A stretch of 64,000 nt of DNA from Ignavibacterium sp. (lineage in GTDB: Bacteria; Bacteroidota; Ignavibacteria; Ignavibacteriales; Ignavibacteriaceae): NCBI GenBank assembly GCA_032027145.1, contig JAVSMP010000001.1, positions 3,291,116 to 3,355,115 of the forward strand. Reading direction: 5' to 3'. The notes below the pieces were generated by a model. That model had not been told where the DNA came from. It saw only the letters and a list, made by a program, of their open reading frames with translations, and ran no database searches. Made by a program: the position numbers and the translations under genes. Each line of letters begins with the position of its first letter. Position 1 is the first letter of the stretch. This document shows positions 36,927 through 45,292 of this stretch, in pieces.

Positions 36927-38357
36927 TTAATTTCCTACAGTATTAACGACAATCTTACCTGATTTACCAGATGTACTTCTTTCCAGTTTACCCCATGTCA
37001 TTCTAATCCCTAAAAATTCTTCAATTGTTGACATGGTTTTACAAATATCGATGATTAAAATAAAAAACATTCTGTAAATAATCGCATACCATACAAGTCT
37101 GAATTCTTCTTTCTCTACAGCTACACAATATAGTGCAGTTACAAGATCCAAGATCGCCAATCCCGCCCACCAGAAAAAAATCAGGTGAGAAAACCCAAAC
37201 AGTAATGCTGCAAAAATAAAAAAAGCATTAGCAGCAATATTCATTGTTGGCCATATCAGCGCTTCATAAGACATCACCCAAAGAATAAAAGCTTGACCAA
37301 AATGTGTAGCCGGACTAAGCATAATTTTTTTGTGTTTTCTGATCGATTGCAATATTCCTCTTGTCCATCTGTATCTTTGTTTTAATAACTGCTGCAAAGT
37401 AACCGGTGCTTCAGTGTATGATATCGACTTCGGCTCATAATAAATTTTCCAACCTTTTGACAGAAGTTTTAATGTTAAATCAGCATCTTCTGCATAAGTA
37501 TCACTCGAATAAAATCCTGCCTGTTCAATGGCAGCTTTTCTAAATACTCCAATTGGTCCCGGGATTATATTAACATATCTGAAGTAACTTTGAGCACTTC
37601 TTGCCATATTTAATCCCTCAATATATTCAAGAGCCTGCAGATCTGTAAAGAATCTTTTTCTGTTTTGAACTTTAACATTTCCTGCGACAGCACCTATCTT
37701 AGGATCTTTAAAGTGTCTTACTGCAACTTTTATTGATTCAGGAGATAACTGAGAATCACCATCCATACAAAGGACATAATCTGCTTTTGAATAAAATATT
37801 CCTGCATTCAATGCTCTTGCCTTACCAAGATTAGGCTGATTGATTAAAGAAACTAAAACCTTTCCATAAAGAGCATCCTGAAACCCTACCATTGATTCTG
37901 CAATTTGTTTTGTATCATCTGTAGAACCGTCATTGACGATAATAATTTCGTAATTGAAATAATCCAGTTTCAATAATGAAGAAATTGAATCACGAATAAT
38001 CTTTCCTTCGTTATACACCGGAACTATAATTGAAACAAAAGGCGCAAATCCATTTACAGACGAAAATGTATATTCGTTTATATACAAATACGCTGAGATA
38101 AGAATTGCAAAATATCTTACCAGAAGGATAAAGAGAAAAATTACCAGAGCAACAATTATCGAGTATTCAAATAGTGAACTATATGATAGTATAGTGTATG
38201 GTAAAGAATAAATGATAATCAGAATAAGCAGTAAAGACATAATTCCGCTTATAAGAATCCTTCGTAAATACTTCTGCTCTAGATTTTCTCCTTTTTTTTC
38301 TTCCTCACGGTTTGAAATAGTTATTACAGCACGCTCTACGATTTGGTTAAACTTCAT
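36927..38357 (-). CDS. Processive family-2 glycosyltransferase (PgaC/cellulose synthase-like)
   Basis: The 476-residue membrane enzyme has two spans near 33-95, a GT-A domain (about 105-340), and three or more spans near 355-450. Motifs of processive synthases are all present in order: SIIVPVYNEGKIIRDSI, VNDGSTDDT, MDGDSQLSP (DxD), YAEDADLTLKL (the TED-type base) and QRYRWTRG (QxxRW). These are known from PgaC, hyaluronan and cellulose synthases, which build and thread a beta-linked polymer across the inner membrane. No PilZ domain is present. A GGAG Shine-Dalgarno precedes the ATG, and a sigma-54-like promoter lies about 30 bases upstream. The sugar made is unknown. Confidence 0.9.
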   Translation of the reverse strand: MKFNQIVERAVITISNREEEKKGENLEQKYLRRILISGIMSLLLILIIIYSLPYTILSYSSLFEYSIIVALVIFLFILLVRYFAILISAYLYINEYTFSSVNGFAPFVSIIVPVYNEGKIIRDSISSLLKLDYFNYEIIIVNDGSTDDTKQIAESMVGFQDALYGKVLVSLINQPNLGKARALNAGIFYSKADYVLCMDGDSQLSPESIKVAVRHFKDPKIGAVAGNVKVQNRKRFFTDLQALEYIEGLNMARSAQSYFRYVNIIPGPIGVFRKAAIEQAGFYSSDTYAEDADLTLKLLSKGWKIYYEPKSISYTEAPVTLQQLLKQRYRWTRGILQSIRKHKKIMLSPATHFGQAFILWVMSYEALIWPTMNIAANAFFIFAALLFGFSHLIFFWWAGLAILDLVTALYCVAVEKEEFRLVWYAIIYRMFFILIIDICKTMSTIEEFLGIRMTWGKLERSTSGKSGKIVVNTVGN

Positions 38358-38387
38358 TTCTCCGAAAGATGGTTTTGCAAAAATTTT

Positions 38388-38402
38388 TCAATAACAATGC
38401 CA
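38388..38402 (-). promoter_or_regulatory. Sigma-54-like promoter before the glycosyltransferase gene
   Basis: On the minus strand TGGCATTGTTATTGA shows the -24 GG and a -12 TTGA with the correct 10-base spacing between the GG and GA pairs. The consensus is TGGCAC-N5-TTGC, so the last base differs. It sits in the only long gap of the operon (177 bases) and would place a start site about 20 bases before the ATG. Confidence 0.4.
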
Positions 38403-38534
38403 TTAAACCGATTTTTTACAGTTTTTTTTCACACAGAATTTCTACCAAAATATTACCAATTTTAGATTTTGATTTGAATTGTATCATTATCAAACAGCGA
38501 CAAAAATTGCAGCACTATTAATTTTTTAATGAGA

Positions 38535-41381
38535 TTACAGACTCCAAATTAAACTTCCAGAAATGGAATTAGAGCGATAACCTGTTCCAGATCTGAATGA
38601 ACTACCCGTCAAAAATCTTGCTTGAAACATCAGTGATTTAATAATCAAATAATCAAACTCTGCATAAAATTCGGATAATAGATAATTATTTTCAGGAATT
38701 ATTCCGCCCTTTCCGCCAATTGTAAATCGCACTTCTTCATCTTTATACAAACTCCAATCAGCCCAAAGAGAATGGGATTCGAAGTTTTTCGGACTCCAGT
38801 ATAATGAAACAGTGTTATCAAAATCAAAATAGAAATATTCATAACCGGCACTAAGATCACTTTCAAACTCTTTCCCTAATCTTAACTGTAGTTGGTTACC
38901 TGAATTTTTATCAGAAAGATCAAAGTATTGAAACTTACCAGAGATAATTAATTTATTTCTGAATTTATATGAACCTATTACACCAAGATGATTTACACTT
39001 ATCCGATTGTTGACCAGAAAAGGAGAGTAGAGAATAAATACTGCATCTGAATAATTTGCAAATGCTGTAAAATCAAATATATCTTTTTTACTGGCTGATA
39101 ATTTGATTTCATATAAATCAGAGTTCTTATCATCAATAAATCTATTCTGTCCAATTGAAGCTGAACCTGAAATAAATCTATTGACTTTGAAGTACGCAAT
39201 ACCCTTAAACTGATTGAATCTTACATTAAAATCTTTAGAAGAAAGCGTACCTGCAGAACCCGAAAGACCAAGGCTTAAGAAGTTTGTAACTCCCAAATCG
39301 AAACCAAGACCAATATTTGAATATTTGAAGTTTGTATTATCATTGAAATATGCTGCTCTAGGAATTAATTGTATATAAGTAGGAAATTGAGCAAAAGAAA
39401 ATTCTCCTGTACCATCAATCCAACCTAACCTGGTTCTTATAATATGAGAGTTTGGTGATTCTTTCAGCAGATCTTCATAAATAATTTTTGCTGTTTCTGT
39501 CTGGTGATTCTGCAAATAAGCATCACCCAGCAGCATTTTGGTTTCTACATCTCCAGGATTATTGGTATGTAGATCTATAAATTCCTTTAATGCTAAGCTT
39601 GAATCGCCTGACCATAAATACAACTTTGCAAGCTTTTTTCTGATTTCATAATCAGGCTTATTTTTTAAAAGCTCTTTATAAATCGATATTGCTTTGTCCT
39701 TCTGATTATTAAGGATATAAATATCTGCAAGTTCCATTTTAACATTTGAATTTGAATCAACAGAAGATAAGTAATCATTAAAAAGTTTAATTGCAGAATT
39801 ATAATTTTTATCAGCAGCCAAAAATCTTGCTTCATCAAGTTTTGCAAATAATTTTTTCTCTTCAACATTCATTTGAATGATATAATAATCCTGCAGTAAT
39901 TTTTTATACTCTCTTGAAGTGCTGTCAATTTTTGAAATTTCGTTAACAATCTCACTAAAACTATTAAAATCAGAATTTGTTAAATACACATTTGCCAATC
40001 CAATCATAGCCTCATAATTAAGCGGATCAACCATAAGTACTTTTTCATAAAGAGATTTTATTTTAATCGGGTCAGCATTTAACCAGTAATTTAACTTAGC
40101 TGCTAATAACAAGTACTCAACTTTGTTCTTTCCCTGTTTAATAAGAGATTCAACTTCGTCCAGTGCTTCACATAGATTATTCTGCCACATTAAAACCTGA
40201 GCTACATTAAACCTAACTTCATTATCTGAAGGATCAAGATTCAAATATCTTTTATATAATTTAATTGAATTATCATATTCTTGTTTATAAGAATAATATT
40301 TTGCAAGCTCTAATAATGCTGTTTTATTATCAGGATTCTTACTTAAAATATCCTCGTAGTATTTAACCTTATCCGAATAGTAAGAATTGCTCAGCATTAA
40401 AATTCTTTCAGACAGTTCAACATTCCTTTGCAGATTATTTGTATTTAAGGCTAAAACTTTAAACTGATCTTTAGCTTCTTCAAACCGATTTGCTTTAAGC
40501 AATTCTTCAGTCAGTTTATATCTTGTATCATAATCTTCAGGATTGCTTTTCAACAATCTATAATACTTATCTATTATATACTCTTTAGATTCCGGTGCAA
40601 TACCATAATTATAACGTACAGTGGTATCGTTAATTGAATAGACATAAGCTTTGCCCTTAGCCATATCGAGCCCGTCAATAGCTTCTTTAAAGAAGGGCCT
40701 GATTTCAAGCGATTTGGTAAATGCATCAACAGCAGATTTATTTTTTCCTAACCACAATAAAAAATATCCATATCTAGAAAGTAACCTATGATCATCTTGA
40801 TATTTTTCTGTGTAAATTTTGAGGATTTTTTCACCCTTAACTAATTGATTATTTTTTGCCAGAATCTCACTATACCTAATAATTTCATCTGCTGAAGCTG
40901 ATTCTTTTTCCAGATACAGATCATACCAAACCTCAGCTTCACTCCAATTACCTAAATGTTTAAAACACTTTCCTATCTCAAGATAATTCTTTGCAGAGTT
41001 TGGGTCTATAGCTATTTCTCTTTTATGTCCCTCAATTTTATTATAAAGGATTTTATACCAATTGGAGATTGCCCTGTTAAGATTGGAATTAACTTCTTTA
41101 TCATGAGGTTTTAGTTTTTTGGCAGTTCTAAAATCATAAACTGCATATTCAAAATTTCCTCGCTTTTCGTAACACACACCTCTGAGATTAAAACCTTCAG
41201 CAGAAGTGGGTACAGCTGAAACATACTTATTTAACTGATCAATAGCCTCACCGTAACGGCCATAATCCATTAATTGCAAAGCTTCAGATTTGAATTTTTC
41301 AGGATCCTGCGATTGAGGAAAGATAAAAGGACTAATTAAGAAAATTATTAAGAAAAACTGTGGAGAGTAAAATGATTTCAT
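38535..41381 (-). CDS. TPR plus outer-membrane beta-barrel exporter (PgaA/BcsC/YaiO-like)
   Basis: The 948-residue protein has a signal peptide (about 5-22). A long array of about 17 TPR-like units runs from 27 to 650, with phrases such as YGRYGEAIDQLNKYVSAVP and GNWSEAEVWYDLYLEKES. A C-terminal barrel of about 300 residues follows, made of alternating strands (LGFDLGVTNFLSLGLSGSAG) and ending ISGSLIWSL. This plan is that of PgaA and BcsC, in which TPRs guide the polymer and the barrel lets it out. It follows the KaiC-like gene by 15 bases and precedes the synthase gene, fitting an export role. The barrel also resembles YaiO. Confidence 0.8.
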   Translation of the reverse strand: MKSFYSPQFFLIIFLISPFIFPQSQDPEKFKSEALQLMDYGRYGEAIDQLNKYVSAVPTSAEGFNLRGVCYEKRGNFEYAVYDFRTAKKLKPHDKEVNSNLNRAISNWYKILYNKIEGHKREIAIDPNSAKNYLEIGKCFKHLGNWSEAEVWYDLYLEKESASADEIIRYSEILAKNNQLVKGEKILKIYTEKYQDDHRLLSRYGYFLLWLGKNKSAVDAFTKSLEIRPFFKEAIDGLDMAKGKAYVYSINDTTVRYNYGIAPESKEYIIDKYYRLLKSNPEDYDTRYKLTEELLKANRFEEAKDQFKVLALNTNNLQRNVELSERILMLSNSYYSDKVKYYEDILSKNPDNKTALLELAKYYSYKQEYDNSIKLYKRYLNLDPSDNEVRFNVAQVLMWQNNLCEALDEVESLIKQGKNKVEYLLLAAKLNYWLNADPIKIKSLYEKVLMVDPLNYEAMIGLANVYLTNSDFNSFSEIVNEISKIDSTSREYKKLLQDYYIIQMNVEEKKLFAKLDEARFLAADKNYNSAIKLFNDYLSSVDSNSNVKMELADIYILNNQKDKAISIYKELLKNKPDYEIRKKLAKLYLWSGDSSLALKEFIDLHTNNPGDVETKMLLGDAYLQNHQTETAKIIYEDLLKESPNSHIIRTRLGWIDGTGEFSFAQFPTYIQLIPRAAYFNDNTNFKYSNIGLGFDLGVTNFLSLGLSGSAGTLSSKDFNVRFNQFKGIAYFKVNRFISGSASIGQNRFIDDKNSDLYEIKLSASKKDIFDFTAFANYSDAVFILYSPFLVNNRISVNHLGVIGSYKFRNKLIISGKFQYFDLSDKNSGNQLQLRLGKEFESDLSAGYEYFYFDFDNTVSLYWSPKNFESHSLWADWSLYKDEEVRFTIGGKGGIIPENNYLLSEFYAEFDYLIIKSLMFQARFLTGSSFRSGTGYRSNSISGSLIWSL

Positions 41382-41396
41382 AACAGACTATCACTT

Positions 41397-42602
41397 TTAT
41401 CCCTGGTTTAATTGAGTTCTGGCTGCCTCAAGATCAAATTCGTTAAAAATGTCCTCAACACTATTCATAAACTGGTTAATCTTCAAAACAAGATAAGATA
41501 CATTTACGCTTGTTTCAACTTTTAGTGAACTGTGTACTTTATTAATAAACTCTTCAACAATACCGTTTTCGGATTTTGTTAACAGAATAAATATTTTTTC
41601 ACCGATAACACATATCTTATTTTTTTTATCTGCGGTTATTTTAACAGCATTAAACAATTGTTCAAAATTGATTTTTACTTCTGCATTACTATACTGGTTT
41701 AATCTTAATGAAACAATCGTAAAAGGCTGACCGGTAGTTTTGTAAAGTGCAATCTGATTATTGACAATTAATTTGAAATCATTAACGGAATAAATATTAG
41801 GAATCAACAAATCCGAAATAGCATTTAATGAAGTTTTTGAAGGCTGAAGCTCAGTAATATCTAACAAGTTGTTTTCTTTTGTAGATTTTTTGGCAGATTT
41901 AAAATCTGTTGTTATTCCTTTATAAGGTTCGATAAAATAATTTGCTTTAAAGTAGCCTTCTGTATGTCCTATATTTGGAATGATTTCAATTATACCCGGT
42001 TGTTCTTCACCAGATTCTTTTGCTTTGTGAAGATGGATAATGCCGGTTGAATATGAATTAAGAATATCAAATATCATCTTGGAAGTTTGAGCAGCAGGTT
42101 CGCGTAAAATCAACAGACTTGTAATGCCTGCTTCTTCGATTGATTCAATTAAAGAGCCAAATGCTTCTTGCAAATTGTTAAGATTCTCAAACTCTACATA
42201 CGGAGTTATCTCATCAAAAATAATCTTTTCGGGTTTATACTGATTTATAACTGATAACAAATCACTTAAATAATCATTCAGTAATTCATCTCTGGTTTTA
42301 AATTCTTCGGAATCTGATGGGTGAGCAACTCTTACAACTATTATGAGGTTTTGATTTATATAGTTTTCAAGATCAACATCAATTGAAGCAGCATGAATGA
42401 TCAAATCTTTTGGACGTGAACTTGTAAAAAACAGACAAACTTCATTACTTTTTGCTGCTTCGATAGCGTATTGTAAACTTAATAGAGTCTTACCAGTTTT
42501 ACGCTCCCCAACAAGCAAATAAGTCCCCCCATGATAAAATCCCCCCCATGCGTTATCGACAATAGGAATCCCCGAACGAAATAGTTGAACGCTTTTTTTC
42601 AT
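41397..42602 (-). CDS. KaiC/RadA-like ATPase with degenerate GGDEF-like tail
   Basis: The 401-residue protein has a RecA-superfamily ATPase domain (about 1-230): GGTYLLVGERKTGKTLLSLQ (Walker A GERKTGKT) near 25-44, VCLFFTSSRPKDLI, and PEKIIFDEITPYVEF as Walker B. The C-terminal about 145 residues have the strand-helix order of a GGDEF domain (FTIVSLRLNQY, then ICVIGEKIFILLTKSENG). The GGDEF loop reads IGEKIF, so it cannot make c-di-GMP. It is the first gene of the operon; 176 bases lie between it and the GH9 gene. A regulatory or nucleotide-sensing role for export is inferred. Confidence 0.7.
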   Translation of the reverse strand: MKKSVQLFRSGIPIVDNAWGGFYHGGTYLLVGERKTGKTLLSLQYAIEAAKSNEVCLFFTSSRPKDLIIHAASIDVDLENYINQNLIIVVRVAHPSDSEEFKTRDELLNDYLSDLLSVINQYKPEKIIFDEITPYVEFENLNNLQEAFGSLIESIEEAGITSLLILREPAAQTSKMIFDILNSYSTGIIHLHKAKESGEEQPGIIEIIPNIGHTEGYFKANYFIEPYKGITTDFKSAKKSTKENNLLDITELQPSKTSLNAISDLLIPNIYSVNDFKLIVNNQIALYKTTGQPFTIVSLRLNQYSNAEVKINFEQLFNAVKITADKKNKICVIGEKIFILLTKSENGIVEEFINKVHSSLKVETSVNVSYLVLKINQFMNSVEDIFNEFDLEAARTQLNQG

Positions 42603-42778
42603 GAATTAATTTTTTTTTTGTTGATTTTACCAATAATTATACCGTAAAAGCTTTTATTTAAGCTATAAATCAATAAAAACATTATTATTTTTTGGATTAA
42701 ACAGAGACAAAAGTTTATTATGTATTATTATGCAACAACCTGATTTTTCAAAAATTTATTTGCATTTAGAATTATTTT

Positions 42779-44470
42779 TTATTCTGCTATACTAAAACAT
42801 CCAAAAACAAATAGTGCAGTAGCATTACCTGCTATTGTTGGTTCATTAGTTACAAAATCTTTATAATCATCAAAATATTTAATCTGTTCAGAATTAAAAA
42901 AATTATAATCAGAGTTTCCTCTAAATATTTCTTTGGTTTTTAATACTGAATCTGGAGCTGGTCCAGCAGCTAACCCGCCAGGCAGGTATCCATTATTATA
43001 GAATGCAACTTGTGAATGAAGATGTTTTGAAAATTTTTTTCCAATGTTATATATAAATGAAACTCCCCACGCATTCCTACCAAGCACAAAATCCCGTTGA
43101 TAAATATTTAATAAATCGAATTCTGTTGAATGAGTTAACTCTTTATATAAAATTGATTGAAGACTTATCCCTAACAGACAATTAGTAGTGCCCCAAGAAA
43201 AATCCAACCCAATATGAAAAGGATCTTTATCGGAGTTTTCTTTTGCCATCTTCAAGTTCTGATAAATATAATTTGCAAATTCTGGTTTATACTTTGCTAT
43301 TTTGTAATGAGCCAAAGAATTAATCTGACTGACACTCCACCAAAAATCGGAGCCGGCAGATGTACCATATTTTACAGCATCATCAAGATAGTTTTTATCA
43401 CCCGTCGTAATAAACAACTCAACAGCAGCTAAAGCAAGCTTACCATTAAAATCTATATCCGGATAATGATTGGAAAATAAAGAATCAAAATCAGGTACAT
43501 TGTTTTTTAATTCATAAAATTTTCTTGCCAAATCCAAACATTTGGCTGAAAATTCCTGATCATAAAATTTTTCTTTCCAAATCCTGGCGGCAATAGCAAG
43601 TACAGCAGAATAATACCCAATTGAATTTTTACTTATGCTTACGAATGCAGGTCTGTTAAACTGTAATGAGTCGTTTTCAGGTAACCGCCAACCCACCGAA
43701 TGATCTTTTTCGTCCTGCACCTGAATAACCAGTTTTTGATTATCTACATTAGCCCTGATTAACCAATCTAATCCAACTCTTGCTTCCTCAAGTATATCTG
43801 GAACGTTATTATTATCAAGATCAAAACCAAATTTTGTGTTATCAAATTCATAACTGAACAATAAAATGTATGATGTATAAGCAGTGGTTTTCAGAAATTT
43901 TATATAATCACCGGCATCATGCCATCCTCCAGTAAGATCTTTACCCACAGAATCTTTATATCCTATTAAATATGCTGCATCAGATAAATGACAAGGTTCA
44001 TGTAGAATCGGATTTGTTGGTCCGCATCTTTGAACTTTAAAGAACAAGCTGAGTGAATCTCTAACATGATTAAATATTTTTTTATCTATTCTAAAATCAA
44101 TTGATTCAATATTATTGATTTTAATTTTATATCTGCCGGGTTTTTTGATATCAGAAAAATTTATTTCAAAACAGTATTCAAAATTACCGAATGAATAAGT
44201 TGAAGAATCAATCATTCTTTTTAGAATTGTTTCCCCTGATGAAGTATCAAGAATAGAAAAATCCTTTTCAGTAAGATCAGTATTGGATAGAATCAAAGCG
44301 GTCTTAATATCCTCAGGTAAAAAACCTGTTTGACTTGTGTGTATGTAAATATCTTCTGTTTTAACTGTACCGCAGCTAGCAGTAATCAAAAGAGTAAAGA
44401 CTAATTGAATAACACCTTTAATAAAATGACATATAAAATCTTTACTCTCTTTACAACAACAGATAAGCAA
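42779..44470 (-). CDS. GH9-family cellulase-like lipoprotein
   Basis: This 563-residue protein has a leader ending in LLITASC (lipidated Cys near 33). An N-terminal Ig-like CelD_N domain (about 45-140) is followed by the GH9 catalytic alpha-barrel (about 150-560). Catalytic residues can be read: LTGGWHDAGDYIKF with the paired Asp (base), and VTNEPTIAGNA with the Glu acid near the C-terminus. LGRNAWGVSF and GYLPGGLAAGPAP are typical GH9 motifs. The start appears to be TTG at 44470. It probably cuts beta-1,4-glucan at the cell surface. Its place just before the polymer-synthesis operon recalls the endoglucanase of cellulose synthase clusters. Confidence 0.88.
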   Translation of the reverse strand: MLICCCKESKDFICHFIKGVIQLVFTLLITASCGTVKTEDIYIHTSQTGFLPEDIKTALILSNTDLTEKDFSILDTSSGETILKRMIDSSTYSFGNFEYCFEINFSDIKKPGRYKIKINNIESIDFRIDKKIFNHVRDSLSLFFKVQRCGPTNPILHEPCHLSDAAYLIGYKDSVGKDLTGGWHDAGDYIKFLKTTAYTSYILLFSYEFDNTKFGFDLDNNNVPDILEEARVGLDWLIRANVDNQKLVIQVQDEKDHSVGWRLPENDSLQFNRPAFVSISKNSIGYYSAVLAIAARIWKEKFYDQEFSAKCLDLARKFYELKNNVPDFDSLFSNHYPDIDFNGKLALAAVELFITTGDKNYLDDAVKYGTSAGSDFWWSVSQINSLAHYKIAKYKPEFANYIYQNLKMAKENSDKDPFHIGLDFSWGTTNCLLGISLQSILYKELTHSTEFDLLNIYQRDFVLGRNAWGVSFIYNIGKKFSKHLHSQVAFYNNGYLPGGLAAGPAPDSVLKTKEIFRGNSDYNFFNSEQIKYFDDYKDFVTNEPTIAGNATALFVFGCFSIAE

Positions 44471-44472
44471 GA

Positions 44473-45102
44473 TTATTTTTCTTCTTTTTCTTTAAAAGTT
44501 GTACCAAAAACTTTATCCCAAAATGGAGAACTTACACCATAACCTTTAGCAGGGTCCTGAAAATGATGCTTGATATGATGATGCTTTATTGCAAGCCAAA
44601 ACTTATTATGCATATTAAAATGATGGACAGCATAATGAGTTAAATCATAAAAAAGATATCCTGTTAAAAATCCAGCAAAAAAAGGATGAACCGAAATGCT
44701 TCCTATTAAATAAAAAAACAAGAAGTAGAAAATAACAGCAAGCGGAATGCTGACAGATGGAGGCATCACTAATCTTTTAGAATCACTTGGATAGTCATGA
44801 TGAACGCCGTGAAAAATAAAATGAATCCTTTCGCCAAGCTCGCCTTTTAGTTTGAGATGAAAAACAAATCTGTGCAGTAAGTATTCAGTTAAAGTCCAGA
44901 CAACTATACCGAAGATGAAAATCCCTATAATATTACCAGCCGAAATACTATACTGAAAGATTGATAAATAAAGCATGTAAAGTATAACGGGTAAATATAT
45001 TATAACCGGAACTGAAGGATGAACTTTTGACAGAGCTTCCATAAAATCACTTTTAAACATCCTTACAGTTTCATCTTTATTTGATACAAAATTTTTTGTC
45101 AT
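44473..45102 (-). CDS. Fatty acid 2-hydroxylase/sterol desaturase-family membrane protein
   Basis: The 209-residue di-iron membrane enzyme has the histidine clusters of the family: HRFVFH, FHGVHHDYPSD, HYAVHHF and HHHIKHHF, with four membrane spans between them. The layout is like fatty acid 2-hydroxylase (Scs7/FA2H), which makes 2-hydroxy acyl chains for sphingolipids or lipid A-type lipids. I take the ATG at 45102 as start because GGAAGAGG stands 5 bases before it; an in-frame TTG lies 15 bases upstream. The gene ends 2 bases before the GH9 gene. Its substrate is not known. Confidence 0.85.
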   Translation of the reverse strand: MTKNFVSNKDETVRMFKSDFMEALSKVHPSVPVIIYLPVILYMLYLSIFQYSISAGNIIGIFIFGIVVWTLTEYLLHRFVFHLKLKGELGERIHFIFHGVHHDYPSDSKRLVMPPSVSIPLAVIFYFLFFYLIGSISVHPFFAGFLTGYLFYDLTHYAVHHFNMHNKFWLAIKHHHIKHHFQDPAKGYGVSSPFWDKVFGTTFKEKEEK

Positions 45103-45292
45103 AAAAACCTCTTCCAAAATTTCTTCTGCACAAATTTAATAATTCATAATAAAATTGAAAATCCATCTAATTTATTTATAACGATCATTGACTTATCTCA
45201 CTAAAAACAATCTGCCGTTTCAGTTGTAAATAATATTCAAAGTCATAATATTCAATATTAAAATTTATAATTCCTTGATATCAGGAGGTAAA

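Noticed and set aside
45275-45292. Upstream start for the sodium-dependent transporter
   Set aside because: The AGGAGG lies between this codon and the ATG at 45293, so translation starts at the latter.
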